A stretch of DNA of 64,000 bases from Microbulbifer pacificus (lineage in GTDB: Bacteria; Pseudomonadota; Gammaproteobacteria; Pseudomonadales; Cellvibrionaceae): the NCBI RefSeq assembly GCF_033723955.1, contig NZ_CP137555.1, positions 496,001-560,000 on the forward strand, given 5' to 3'. Positions 1 to 7,404 of this stretch are shown piece after piece. The translations under genes were made by a program, and so were the position numbers. The notes under the pieces are model-generated. The model was not told where the DNA came from. It worked only from the letters and a program-made list of their open reading frames with translations, and did no database searches. The first letter of the stretch is position 1, and each line of letters begins with the position of its first letter.

Positions 1-389
1 TTGATCTCGATATCCGCGTCCTGCATGTATTCGCCGATGCCGGCGAGGGCGTGCACGGTGCTGCCGTCTTCGCCGATGTCCTTATGACCGAGGTTGGCAA
101 AGAAGGGAAATACTTCCTTCTTGAGGTGCTTGAGCATCTCCTTGCCGGCCATGTTCTTGAAGTTCTTCCAGCGCAGCAGCTGGCCTGCGGGCGTCTGTGG
201 GAACAGGTGCGGGAAGTCCTTACCGGTGCGCGCGGCCTTGCGCTCGGCCACCTCTTCCTGCATATCGAGCATGCGCGCGAACATGAGGTAAGAGATCTGC
301 TCGATCACAGTGAGGGGGTTGGCGATACCGCCGGTCCAGAATTTCTCCCAGAGTTTGTCGATATCGTTGCGGATTTGTCCGGTCAGCAT
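1..389 (-). CDS. hsdM: Type I restriction-modification DNA methyltransferase subunit M, N-terminal part (cut by window edge)
   Basis: Only the first ~129 residues are in the window; the gene runs out at base 1. The start MLTGQIRNDIDKLWEKFWTG and the following helical stretch (EQISYLMFARMLD, then a K/R-rich region ending near FFANLGHKDIGEDGS) match the N-terminal helical domain of HsdM, which packs against the specificity subunit; the SAM-binding NPPF domain would lie outside. The ATG follows the rmuC stop directly (TAA then ATG, no spacer), so translation is coupled and the gene is the third member of the hsdR-rmuC-hsdM operon. An hsdS gene is expected further left but is not visible. Confidence 0.88.
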   Translation of the reverse strand, partial: MLTGQIRNDIDKLWEKFWTGGIANPLTVIEQISYLMFARMLDMQEEVAERKAARTGKDFPHLFPQTPAGQLLRWKNFKNMAGKEMLKHLKKEVFPFFANLGHKDIGEDGSTVHALAGIGEYMQDADIEI

Positions 390-2081
390 TTAATTCGTCT
401 CTTCTACTTCTGTGTTCGTTACTTCTTCGCCGGCACTGTCAGCCGGTACATGCTCGAGCTGTGGCGGCGCGGGCTCCTCGTCAATCGCCTCGACGACGAA
501 GGAAAGGCGCTCGGTTTCGAAATCGAGGGTGGCGGCTTCCATTTTCGGCATGGACTTGGTGACCTTGCTGGAGATCTGGGCGAAGCGCTCAACCTTGCCG
601 TGCAGCCCCTGCTGGCCTACCAGTGCCTTCACCGTATTGTTGTAGTGACCACTGACGGTGTTCAGGGTGCCGCCCAGTTTTTGCAGGCGCTCGGCCACCA
701 GGCACACCTGGTTGTAGATCTCGCCCGCCTTGGCGCTGATTTCACGGGCCTCGGCATTGCTGCGCTCCATCATCCACAGGTTGGCGACGGTGCGCAGAAT
801 GGGAATCAGCGTGGTATGGGAGACCAGCACGATGCCCTTCTCATAGCCATAGCTGAACAGGTCCTTGTTACTCTTCAGCGCGTCGATATAGGCGGGCTCG
901 ATCGGCATAAACATCAGCACAAAATTTGGGCTGCGCACGCCAACCAGGTTGGTGTAGTCCTTGGATGCCAGATCGTCGATGTGCCTTTTCACCGCTTTGA
1001 CATGCTCGACCATGGCGAGCTGGAACTCTTCCGGGGACTCCGCGGAAACGGCCTTGTCGTAAGCCACCAGCGACACCTTGCTGTCGATGATGATGTGCTT
1101 GTTGTCCGGCAGCTTGATCAGGTAGTCGGTCTGCTTGCGCTTACCCTCGGTATCTTCAAACGAGCTCTGGGTTTCGTAGTGCGCATCCTCGATCAGGCCA
1201 CTCATCTCGAGTGTGCGCTTCAGCTGCGCCTCACCCCAGGCACCGCGCTGCTGGGAATCGCCCTTGAGCGCGGAGGTCAGGTTATTGGCCTCGGCGCTCA
1301 TTTTGAGGCCGATTTCCAGCACCTTGTGGATCTCTGCATTCAGGGCCGTATTCCCTTTCAGGGAGGCATCGTGTACTTCGTTAATGCGGCTCTGGAAGCC
1401 CTGAATTTGCTCGCGGAATGGCTTGAGCAGCTGGTCGATGCTGCTCTTGCTGGTATCGGTGAAGGTTCTGCCCTTCTCTTCGAAGATCTTATTCGCCAGA
1501 TTCTCAAACTCTTTGGTCAATGCCTGTTTGGCATCGGTGAGCTGAGCCATCTGCTGGGAGAAATGCTCCTCCTTCTGCTCGAGCGTTGTTTTCAATTCGG
1601 TAAATTCCGCAGACAGTCGCTGATGGCTCTCCTGCAGGTTGTCATGTTTCTGCTGGAGCCTGTCGCGTTCGGACTTCAGGTCCTGGTACTTCGACTCAGT
1701 CTCCTGGGCTTTTACCTCCGCGCCGCGCGCCTGCTTTGCCAAGCGCTCAGCCTCTTCTCGCACCGAATCCAGTTTGCGGCGTGACTCTGCGAGCTCACCA
1801 TTCAGCTCTTGGAGCCTTTCCTTGTGGGACGCCACCAGGTCTTCATTCTTCCCGATCAGCCCTGCGAGCTTTTCTTGCAGTTTGCCCTGCTGCACTTCTT
1901 GCGCGTGATTTAGCCCCTCGACCCGCTTCACCTCGTCAACAGCCTCACTAAGCTGGCCGTTAATCTCACCGATCTCCTTGTTCTTGCGCATTGTCGCAAT
2001 GACATAGCCAGCGATGGCCAGAAAGATGGCGACACCGCCTGCCAGCGCCCAATACTCGATGGGTAATTGCTGAAATGTCAT
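390..2081 (-). CDS. rmuC: RmuC-family protein (DNA recombination / nuclease-like)
   Basis: 563 residues. Visible parts: an N-terminal membrane helix (about residues 8-29), a long coiled coil rich in E, Q, K and R (about 30-200), then the conserved RmuC domain with RGAWGEAQLKRTLE and IIIDSKVSLVAYDKAV, the latter fitting the PD-(D/E)XK-like core of the family, and an acidic tail. RmuC was first linked to limiting recombination at inverted repeats; its biochemical activity is poorly defined. I chose the ATG at 2081 because the upstream GGGA lies 11 bases away; a TTG nine bases earlier would sit only two bases from it. It lies inside an hsd operon, between the R and M genes, which suggests it works with, or is regulated with, the restriction system. 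It could instead be an unrelated passenger. Confidence 0.9.
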   Translation of the reverse strand: MTFQQLPIEYWALAGGVAIFLAIAGYVIATMRKNKEIGEINGQLSEAVDEVKRVEGLNHAQEVQQGKLQEKLAGLIGKNEDLVASHKERLQELNGELAESRRKLDSVREEAERLAKQARGAEVKAQETESKYQDLKSERDRLQQKHDNLQESHQRLSAEFTELKTTLEQKEEHFSQQMAQLTDAKQALTKEFENLANKIFEEKGRTFTDTSKSSIDQLLKPFREQIQGFQSRINEVHDASLKGNTALNAEIHKVLEIGLKMSAEANNLTSALKGDSQQRGAWGEAQLKRTLEMSGLIEDAHYETQSSFEDTEGKRKQTDYLIKLPDNKHIIIDSKVSLVAYDKAVSAESPEEFQLAMVEHVKAVKRHIDDLASKDYTNLVGVRSPNFVLMFMPIEPAYIDALKSNKDLFSYGYEKGIVLVSHTTLIPILRTVANLWMMERSNAEAREISAKAGEIYNQVCLVAERLQKLGGTLNTVSGHYNNTVKALVGQQGLHGKVERFAQISSKVTKSMPKMEAATLDFETERLSFVVEAIDEEPAPPQLEHVPADSAGEEVTNTEVEETN

Positions 2082-2105
2082 GATGTTCAATATCCCTTCA
2101 GTTGA

Positions 2106-5100
2106 TCAGAGTGCGCCAGCCTGGCTGCTTTCTTTCAGAAATGGCTTCAGCACAGCTACAAGCTCACTAACGTGCTCCGCCTGAAACACGCCATCCACGC
2201 CTTCGTGGGACACAGAGGTGAACGGTGCCTCGTAGAGTTTTTCCACGGTGATGGTGCCGTGCTCGGCGATATGGTTCTTGAGCAGGTTCATAAAGCGCAC
2301 CTGAGCGTGAGTGAGCTGCGGATGCGCGTGCAGGAAGCCTGTGAAGTGGGCTTCGACTGCCTGCGGGTCCATGCCCACCAGCTCCTGTAGGGTGAGCTGA
2401 AGCTCGCTGGCGGTGCGGCCATAGAATTCGTTCAAGGCCTCGAGGCTCACGCCCGGGTGCTGGGTGAGGATGCTGGAGGCGAGACTGTTGAGTTCTTCCT
2501 CTCTGACCGGCTCGCCGTGGCGCACCTTCTGCAGGATGGGGTTGCGCTCAAGCATCTGGTCGAGGATGGCCTTGACGCGGCGGCGATAGAGCATGGCCTC
2601 GTTGGCGCCGGCGATGGTGACCTTGCGCTCGGTCTCCTCAATGCCCTGGTCGGTGGTGCGGGTGCTCGGCGTGCCATAGAGGCCGCCACCCCCAGCCTGG
2701 CGGTATTTCATAATGCCGCGCAGTTCTCCACGCGCACGTTCCAAACGCTCGACACTGGCGTTGTGCCAGAAGTCGGCGCTGCGTACCTCGTCGATCACCT
2801 TGTCTTTCTGGCGCACGGCCTGGATGTTCACCGCCAGCTTGTCGAGCTCCTGCAGCAGCAGATCCTTGCCATCGTCAAAGCAGCTGGCCTTCTCCACCAG
2901 GCAGCGCTGGATGGTGGCGACAAGGCGGTCGAGACCGATGGCGAACTTGTCCGGTAGTACCCGCGCGCCCATCAATGGCGCGATGGTGCTTTGCAGAATG
3001 TGCTGGGTATTGCCGTCCATGCGTTGCAGGGCATCGGTCTGCTGCAGCTGGTGCACGGTGCGCAGTTCACGCTTTACCGCGATGCTGCTCTCTGGCAGGT
3101 CGTTGATGTCTGCCTTGAGCAGTTCCAGCGCGGTATCGAAGCCCTCGCGGTGGTTGACCTTGAGGCTGGCGAGCGCCAGTTCGAGGCGCGCTTCGAACAG
3201 GGTCTGCAGCAGGGATTTGCTGCCGGTGTCTTCAGCTTCCTGATACTCCTCGTCAAAGAAACTGAAGTTGCCGTAGTGGTCGAAGATCAGGAACTCGGAT
3301 TTGTGCTTGCCGGGGCCGAACAGGTTTTCGCACAGGCGCGTGCCGCGGCCGATCATCTGCCAGAACTTCACCCAGGATTTCACCGGACGGGCAAACACCA
3401 GGTTGACTACCTGGGGCACGTCGATGCCGGTGTCCATCATGTCCACCGAGATGGCGATGCGGAAGTCGGTGCCGGCTTTCTTGAACTCGCCGATCAGGCT
3501 CTCGGCCTTGGGTACGGCGTTGTGGATCACCTTGCACACGCGGGTGCCGTACTGCGGGTAGAGCTTGCAGAACAGCTTTTCCAGGTGCTCGGCGTGCTTC
3601 TGGTTCTGGGCGAAGATGATGCTCTTGCCCACCAGCGACTCGGTTTCGTCCTTGATGCCGTTGTTCACCAGATTCTCGAGGATGATGCGATCGGTATCCT
3701 CGCTGAAGATCTTGCGGCCAATATCCTTACCGGCAAACTTGGCCTTCTGCGCCTCTTCCTCGCCGAGATCCTCTTCCAGCTGCGCGCGCTGCTCGTCGCT
3801 CAGGTCCTGGTAGTGGATGCCCTCGCGCAAGAATTCGGTGGTGAGGTCCTTGACCCGAAACGGCACCAGATACGGCGGTTCATTGTTGATGGCGGCATCG
3901 AGACCAAACTCGAAGGTGGGATCGGTGCTCTCGCAGCCGAACATATCGAAGGTGTTGCGGCTGATGAACTTGACCGGGGTGGCGGTAAGACCCAGTTGCA
4001 GCGCATCGAAGTAGTCGAACAGATCGCGGTACTTGTTGTAGATACTGCGGTGGGATTCATCGGCGATGATCAGGTCGAAGAAGCCCACATCCAGCTGTGC
4101 GAACCGATTCATCATTCCGGGATAGGTGGCGATGTAGATGCGCGCGGACTGGTCGATCTTGTTGCTCTGGCCGATGACGCAGCGCGGCTCACTCGGCAGC
4201 AGCTCCTTGAAGGCGGTATCGGCCTGGGTGCGCAGCTCCTTGCGGTCACACAGGAACAGCACGCGCTTGCCCCAGTTGGTGCGCAGCAACAGTTCGCTGA
4301 TGGCGATCGCCACCCGCGTTTTGCCGGTGCCGGTGGCCTGCACGATCAGCGCGCTGCGGCGCTGCTCCTGAAAGCGATTGGCGACGGCCTTGATGGCTTC
4401 AATCTGGTAGGGGCGACCGGCGATATCGGTTTTCGGATTGAACTGCTCCGGGTGCGGCTCGCGGTACTGGCGCTGGAAAATCAGGTACTCAAGGCTTTCG
4501 CGGCTATAAAAGCCATACACCGGGCGATAGGTGTTGTACTGGGCATCATCCCAGATGAAGGTCTCGTAGCCGTTGGTGTAGAAGAGCACCGGGCGGCGGT
4601 AACCCATTTTCTCCAGGGAGTCCGCATACAGGCGAGCCTGCTCCCTACCCGCCTGCAGGTTCACTTCGCCGGATTTCTTGGCCTCGATCACGGCCAGCGG
4701 CTGGCCGTCTTCGCCCCACAGTACATAGTCGGCATAGCCCTTGCCGCTCGGCGTCGGCTGATGGGTGACCTCGAATTCCAAGGAAACCTGCTCCTTGTTG
4801 TTCAGATCCCAGCCGGCCTGGGCCAGCATGGTGTCGATCAGCAACTGGCGGGTCTTGGCTTCGCTCCACTGCAGGGAGTCCGCGACCTGATGACTCCGGG
4901 CCTGCTTGGCCGCGGCGTCCTGCTTGTGCGGCGGTTCGATATTGGCGCTGTTGCGGGTGCGCTCTTTCTCCAGTTCCTCGATAACCCGCTCCAGCTGCGC
5001 GCCCTGCTGCTCCAGCTCCCTTTCATATTTGCTGACGGACTTCTGTAATTGGCTCAGCCGCGCCGTGGGGTCTTCGACATCCCGGTACGGAGGAATATCC

Positions 5101-5486
5101 GACTTGGTTTTGCGGTAGTACTTGAGGGCCATGTACATGGCCAGCTGGTGCGCGGTGCCCAGTGCCATCTGTGCATTGCGCAGATTGCCTTCGGCGCCGT
5201 GGGCGGTTTCATTGCCCTGTACCCGCAGAAAATTGATCTGGTGAATCAGCGAGCGGTCCACACAGCTTTCAAACACAGAATTCCTGACCAGCTCGTAGAA
5301 GTTCGCCTGCGGCATGCGCGGCAGATACTCCTCCTTGTAGATGCTCTTGGTCACTTCCTCGGCAAAGCCGCGTAGGCGCGTCAGCGCACTGCCCGGATCA
5401 ACATGCAACACCGCCTCGGCGAGACCGCCGAGGTTGGCGAGGGTCTCGTTTGCCGGCCGAAGGAATTCGAAGTTCTGCGATTTCAT
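2106..5486 (-). CDS. hsdR: Type I restriction endonuclease subunit R (EcoEI-like)
   Basis: About 1126 residues. In order: an N-terminal helical DUF4145-like region (about 10-130), a coiled coil (about 140-185), the HsdR_N nuclease domain with the PD-(D/E)XK signature YADYVLWGED...AVIEAKKS (about 255-275), a superfamily 2 motor with Walker A ATGTGKT (about 384-390) and DESH box (about 476), the second RecA fold with QMIGRGTRLC, and the EcoEI R C-terminal domain. This is the ATP-dependent translocating and cleaving subunit that acts with HsdM and HsdS. An ATG six codons earlier (5504) is possible, but the predicted sigma-54 transcription start falls at about 5505, which would leave no leader; family members usually start like MKSQNFEFLRP. 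The rmuC start follows after about 24 bases. Confidence 0.93.
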   Translation of the reverse strand: MKSQNFEFLRPANETLANLGGLAEAVLHVDPGSALTRLRGFAEEVTKSIYKEEYLPRMPQANFYELVRNSVFESCVDRSLIHQINFLRVQGNETAHGAEGNLRNAQMALGTAHQLAMYMALKYYRKTKSDIPPYRDVEDPTARLSQLQKSVSKYERELEQQGAQLERVIEELEKERTRNSANIEPPHKQDAAAKQARSHQVADSLQWSEAKTRQLLIDTMLAQAGWDLNNKEQVSLEFEVTHQPTPSGKGYADYVLWGEDGQPLAVIEAKKSGEVNLQAGREQARLYADSLEKMGYRRPVLFYTNGYETFIWDDAQYNTYRPVYGFYSRESLEYLIFQRQYREPHPEQFNPKTDIAGRPYQIEAIKAVANRFQEQRRSALIVQATGTGKTRVAIAISELLLRTNWGKRVLFLCDRKELRTQADTAFKELLPSEPRCVIGQSNKIDQSARIYIATYPGMMNRFAQLDVGFFDLIIADESHRSIYNKYRDLFDYFDALQLGLTATPVKFISRNTFDMFGCESTDPTFEFGLDAAINNEPPYLVPFRVKDLTTEFLREGIHYQDLSDEQRAQLEEDLGEEEAQKAKFAGKDIGRKIFSEDTDRIILENLVNNGIKDETESLVGKSIIFAQNQKHAEHLEKLFCKLYPQYGTRVCKVIHNAVPKAESLIGEFKKAGTDFRIAISVDMMDTGIDVPQVVNLVFARPVKSWVKFWQMIGRGTRLCENLFGPGKHKSEFLIFDHYGNFSFFDEEYQEAEDTGSKSLLQTLFEARLELALASLKVNHREGFDTALELLKADINDLPESSIAVKRELRTVHQLQQTDALQRMDGNTQHILQSTIAPLMGARVLPDKFAIGLDRLVATIQRCLVEKASCFDDGKDLLLQELDKLAVNIQAVRQKDKVIDEVRSADFWHNASVERLERARGELRGIMKYRQAGGGGLYGTPSTRTTDQGIEETERKVTIAGANEAMLYRRRVKAILDQMLERNPILQKVRHGEPVREEELNSLASSILTQHPGVSLEALNEFYGRTASELQLTLQELVGMDPQAVEAHFTGFLHAHPQLTHAQVRFMNLLKNHIAEHGTITVEKLYEAPFTSVSHEGVDGVFQAEHVSELVAVLKPFLKESSQAGAL

Positions 5487-5515
5487 ATAAAAAATTCTAT
5501 CCATGCCCGCCTGAT

Positions 5516-5532
5516 TGCGAAGAGCGTGCCAG
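5516..5532 (-). promoter_or_regulatory. Sigma-54 (RpoN) promoter upstream of hsdR
   Basis: On the minus strand the sequence CTGGCACGCTCTTCGCA matches the sigma-54 consensus YTGGCACG-N4-TTGCW at every position but one (TCGC for TTGC). GG and GC are exactly 10 bases apart. It ends about 30 bases before the likely hsdR start and begins four bases after the stop codon of the sigma-54 activator gene. The position between an activator gene and its likely target operon is the strongest support. Confidence 0.82.
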
Positions 5533-5535
5533 CTT

Positions 5536-7029
5536 TCATTTCAGGTCGAGTTTGTCCATCAAATTGGTCAACGTCTGGTAGTTATTCAGGCCGAGCAGCG
5601 CCGCCGCACGGGTCTTCTTGCCCTGTGCGGCGTCCATGGCACGAGGGATGTAGTGGCGCCACACTTCATCACAAAGTTCTTGAATATCAATACCTTGGGA
5701 GACATCCCGATCCAGTACACCCTGCTGCCGCTCCGGCATCTGTAACAGCGCCTCTCGGAGGTCCTCTGCTTCGATGGTCGACGTGGCACTCCAGAGCGCG
5801 GCCCGCAACAGAGTCGAGTGCAGCTCGCGCATGTTGCCGCGCCAGGGGTGTCGAAGGATAAGATTTTTAGCTGAAACAGAAAATTTTTTATCTTTCAGAT
5901 GGGCATCCTGATGGCCCAGGCCATCGAGAACGCGCTCGGCGAGCAGCCCCAGGTCCCCCTGCCGTTCCCGCAGCGGCGGCAGGTGCAATACCCCTACGGC
6001 GACACGGTAGAAAAGGTCTTCGCGGAAGATGCCCTCGGTCACCGCTTGCATCAGATCGCGATTGGTCGCAGCCACAATACGGACATCGACCCTAACCTCT
6101 TGCCGGCCCCCGACCGGGGTGAAGGTACCGTCCTGCAGCACACGCAACAGGCGCACCTGTACTGCCGGATCCAGCTCACCGAATTCGTCCAGAAACAGCG
6201 TGCCGCCGTCGGCCTGCTGGAATACCCCCTCCTGATCTGCGGACGCACCAGTGAAGGCACCCTTCTTGTGACCGAAGAGAATGGAATCAATCAGCTCGGA
6301 CGGGAAAGCGCCGCAGTTGACCGCAACGAAAGGACGGGCACTTCGACTGCTGGTATTGTGTATCGCACGGGCAAACAGCTCTTTGCCAGTGCCGGATTCA
6401 CCGTAGACCAGCACCGGCACTTCCCGCACCGCCAGGATGGCGGCCTGCGCCTTGAGGCGCTCCATCTGGGGGTTCTGAGTGATGATATCGGCAAAGGCCG
6501 CATTGGCAGGCGCTGTAACCGTAGATAGCTCACTGATCGCACGCGAACCGACGCTGCCCGCTATGGGGAGATATTCTGCGGCGATCTCAAAGGGTATCTC
6601 GACCCGCTGCACCCCCTCCTCCAAAGAGGACTGCCAGAAAGTAGCCGGGAAGCGCGTCTTGCCCAGTAAAATCCAGACCGCCTGCATTGCTGGAGTACCT
6701 GGACTCAACAGGATATTTAGCTTCGCTGCTGGATTGGTCCTGACCAGGCGAGAAAGAACCGCTTCCGCTGCCAGATAGATCTCTCCAAAATTGACTGGAG
6801 ATGAAAGGGCACTGCGTACAGTAAAGAGCGGAGTTTCGGTGCGTGGCTTTAGCCACTCCAGATACCCGGCCATCTGGGCCTCGGAGTAGTTATACAGGAG
6901 CTCAATTCGGTCGAACTGCTGATTGGCGAGCACCTGCGCCACGGGTCCCGGCTGCTGCGCGCCCCCCACTCCCGCAGCGAGATCTTTTCCACCAACCCAG
7001 CTTACTAAAATTTGTTCAACTGCCACCAC
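5536..7029 (-). CDS. Sigma-54-dependent activator with RtcR-like CARF-type sensor domain
   Basis: 497 residues from a GTG start. Residues 1-155 look like a CARF/Rossmann sensor of the RtcR kind: a first strand ILVSWVGGKD, GPVAQVL, RIELLYN, then NILLSPGTPAMQ (about 106-116), the position where CARF domains bind cyclic oligonucleotide or RNA-end ligands. Residues 175-410 are a complete AAA+ sigma-54 activation domain: Walker A GESGTGKE (210-217), the sigma-54 loop GAFTGA (257-262), Walker B LFLDE (278-282), sensor I ATNRDL, arginine finger region FREDLFYR. The C-terminus (about 470-492) is a Fis-type helix-turn-helix with RAAALLGLNN. There is no receiver or GAF domain. Its stop lies immediately before a sigma-54 promoter facing hsdR. 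RtcR controls RNA-repair genes; here the neighbours are restriction genes, so the target has probably changed. The ligand is unknown. Confidence 0.87.
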   Translation of the reverse strand: MVAVEQILVSWVGGKDLAAGVGGAQQPGPVAQVLANQQFDRIELLYNYSEAQMAGYLEWLKPRTETPLFTVRSALSSPVNFGEIYLAAEAVLSRLVRTNPAAKLNILLSPGTPAMQAVWILLGKTRFPATFWQSSLEEGVQRVEIPFEIAAEYLPIAGSVGSRAISELSTVTAPANAAFADIITQNPQMERLKAQAAILAVREVPVLVYGESGTGKELFARAIHNTSSRSARPFVAVNCGAFPSELIDSILFGHKKGAFTGASADQEGVFQQADGGTLFLDEFGELDPAVQVRLLRVLQDGTFTPVGGRQEVRVDVRIVAATNRDLMQAVTEGIFREDLFYRVAVGVLHLPPLRERQGDLGLLAERVLDGLGHQDAHLKDKKFSVSAKNLILRHPWRGNMRELHSTLLRAALWSATSTIEAEDLREALLQMPERQQGVLDRDVSQGIDIQELCDEVWRHYIPRAMDAAQGKKTRAAALLGLNNYQTLTNLMDKLDLK

Positions 7030-7103
7030 ACAACCCTATAACGATGGGCTCTGGTCAATTGACCTCGGAGCGGATTTTGTTTTTTGTATCGCCCAAATAA
7101 TCC

Positions 7104-7119
7104 TGTGATCTTAATCACA
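7104..7119. promoter_or_regulatory. CRP/Vfr-type binding site
   Basis: TGTGATCTTAATCACA is a perfect TGTGA-N6-TCACA palindrome. It lies 75 bases upstream of the GTG start of the sigma-54 activator, a suitable distance for activation of that gene by a cAMP receptor protein homologue. A single 10-base half-site match can arise by chance; the location in a regulatory gap favours function. Confidence 0.5.
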
Positions 7120-7268
7120 ATTCGCCCTCGATTGAACCATTGCGTTAACCAATACATTCACAACACGCCACTTCGATCGCAGATTAAACAGAGCGATTAG
7201 ATTTCAAACACTCTATCGACGCCCCCCATCAACAGCCCCAAATGAATCCAGACCCGAAAGGAAACAAG

Positions 7269-7289
7269 ATGAACTTCTCACTGCTGTAA
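7269..7289 (+). other. Six-codon reading frame with strong ribosome site
   Basis: ATG-AAC-TTC-TCA-CTG-CTG-TAA (MNFSLL) is preceded by AAAGGAAACAAG, one of the better Shine-Dalgarno matches in the island. It could be the 5' stub of a gene cut off when the island was assembled, or a leader peptide for the integrase gene 115 bases downstream. Nothing in the six residues supports a specific attenuation mechanism. Confidence 0.25.
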
Positions 7290-7404
7290 AAAGGTCGTGA
7301 GCGCCACCCTGTGGCCGGTCGCTCGCGAACATCCAGCTTGTTTTCGCCCGGCAAACTATCCCGTACGCGCCCCCTTACTAACCGCCGTATGAGGAAAACG
7401 AGTA

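Larger units (their letters stand above)
7030..7404. other. Intergenic region between divergent regulator and integrase genes
   Basis: About 375 bases, more AT-rich than the surrounding genes, separating the minus-strand activator from the plus-strand integrase. It holds a CRP-like palindrome (7104-7119), a tiny reading frame with a good ribosome site (7269-7289) and a GC-rich stretch before the integrase. I see no sigma-54 element here, so the activator gene itself is probably transcribed by another sigma factor. No tRNA-like attachment core is visible. Confidence 0.5.

Noticed and set aside
51..1784. Long plus-strand reading frame across hsdM and rmuC.
   Set aside because: It is the complement of genes with clear family motifs on the minus strand; its own translation has no domain and arises from GC-rich codon bias. 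The same holds for similar long frames opposite hsdR, pheT, thrS, rpsA and gyrA.
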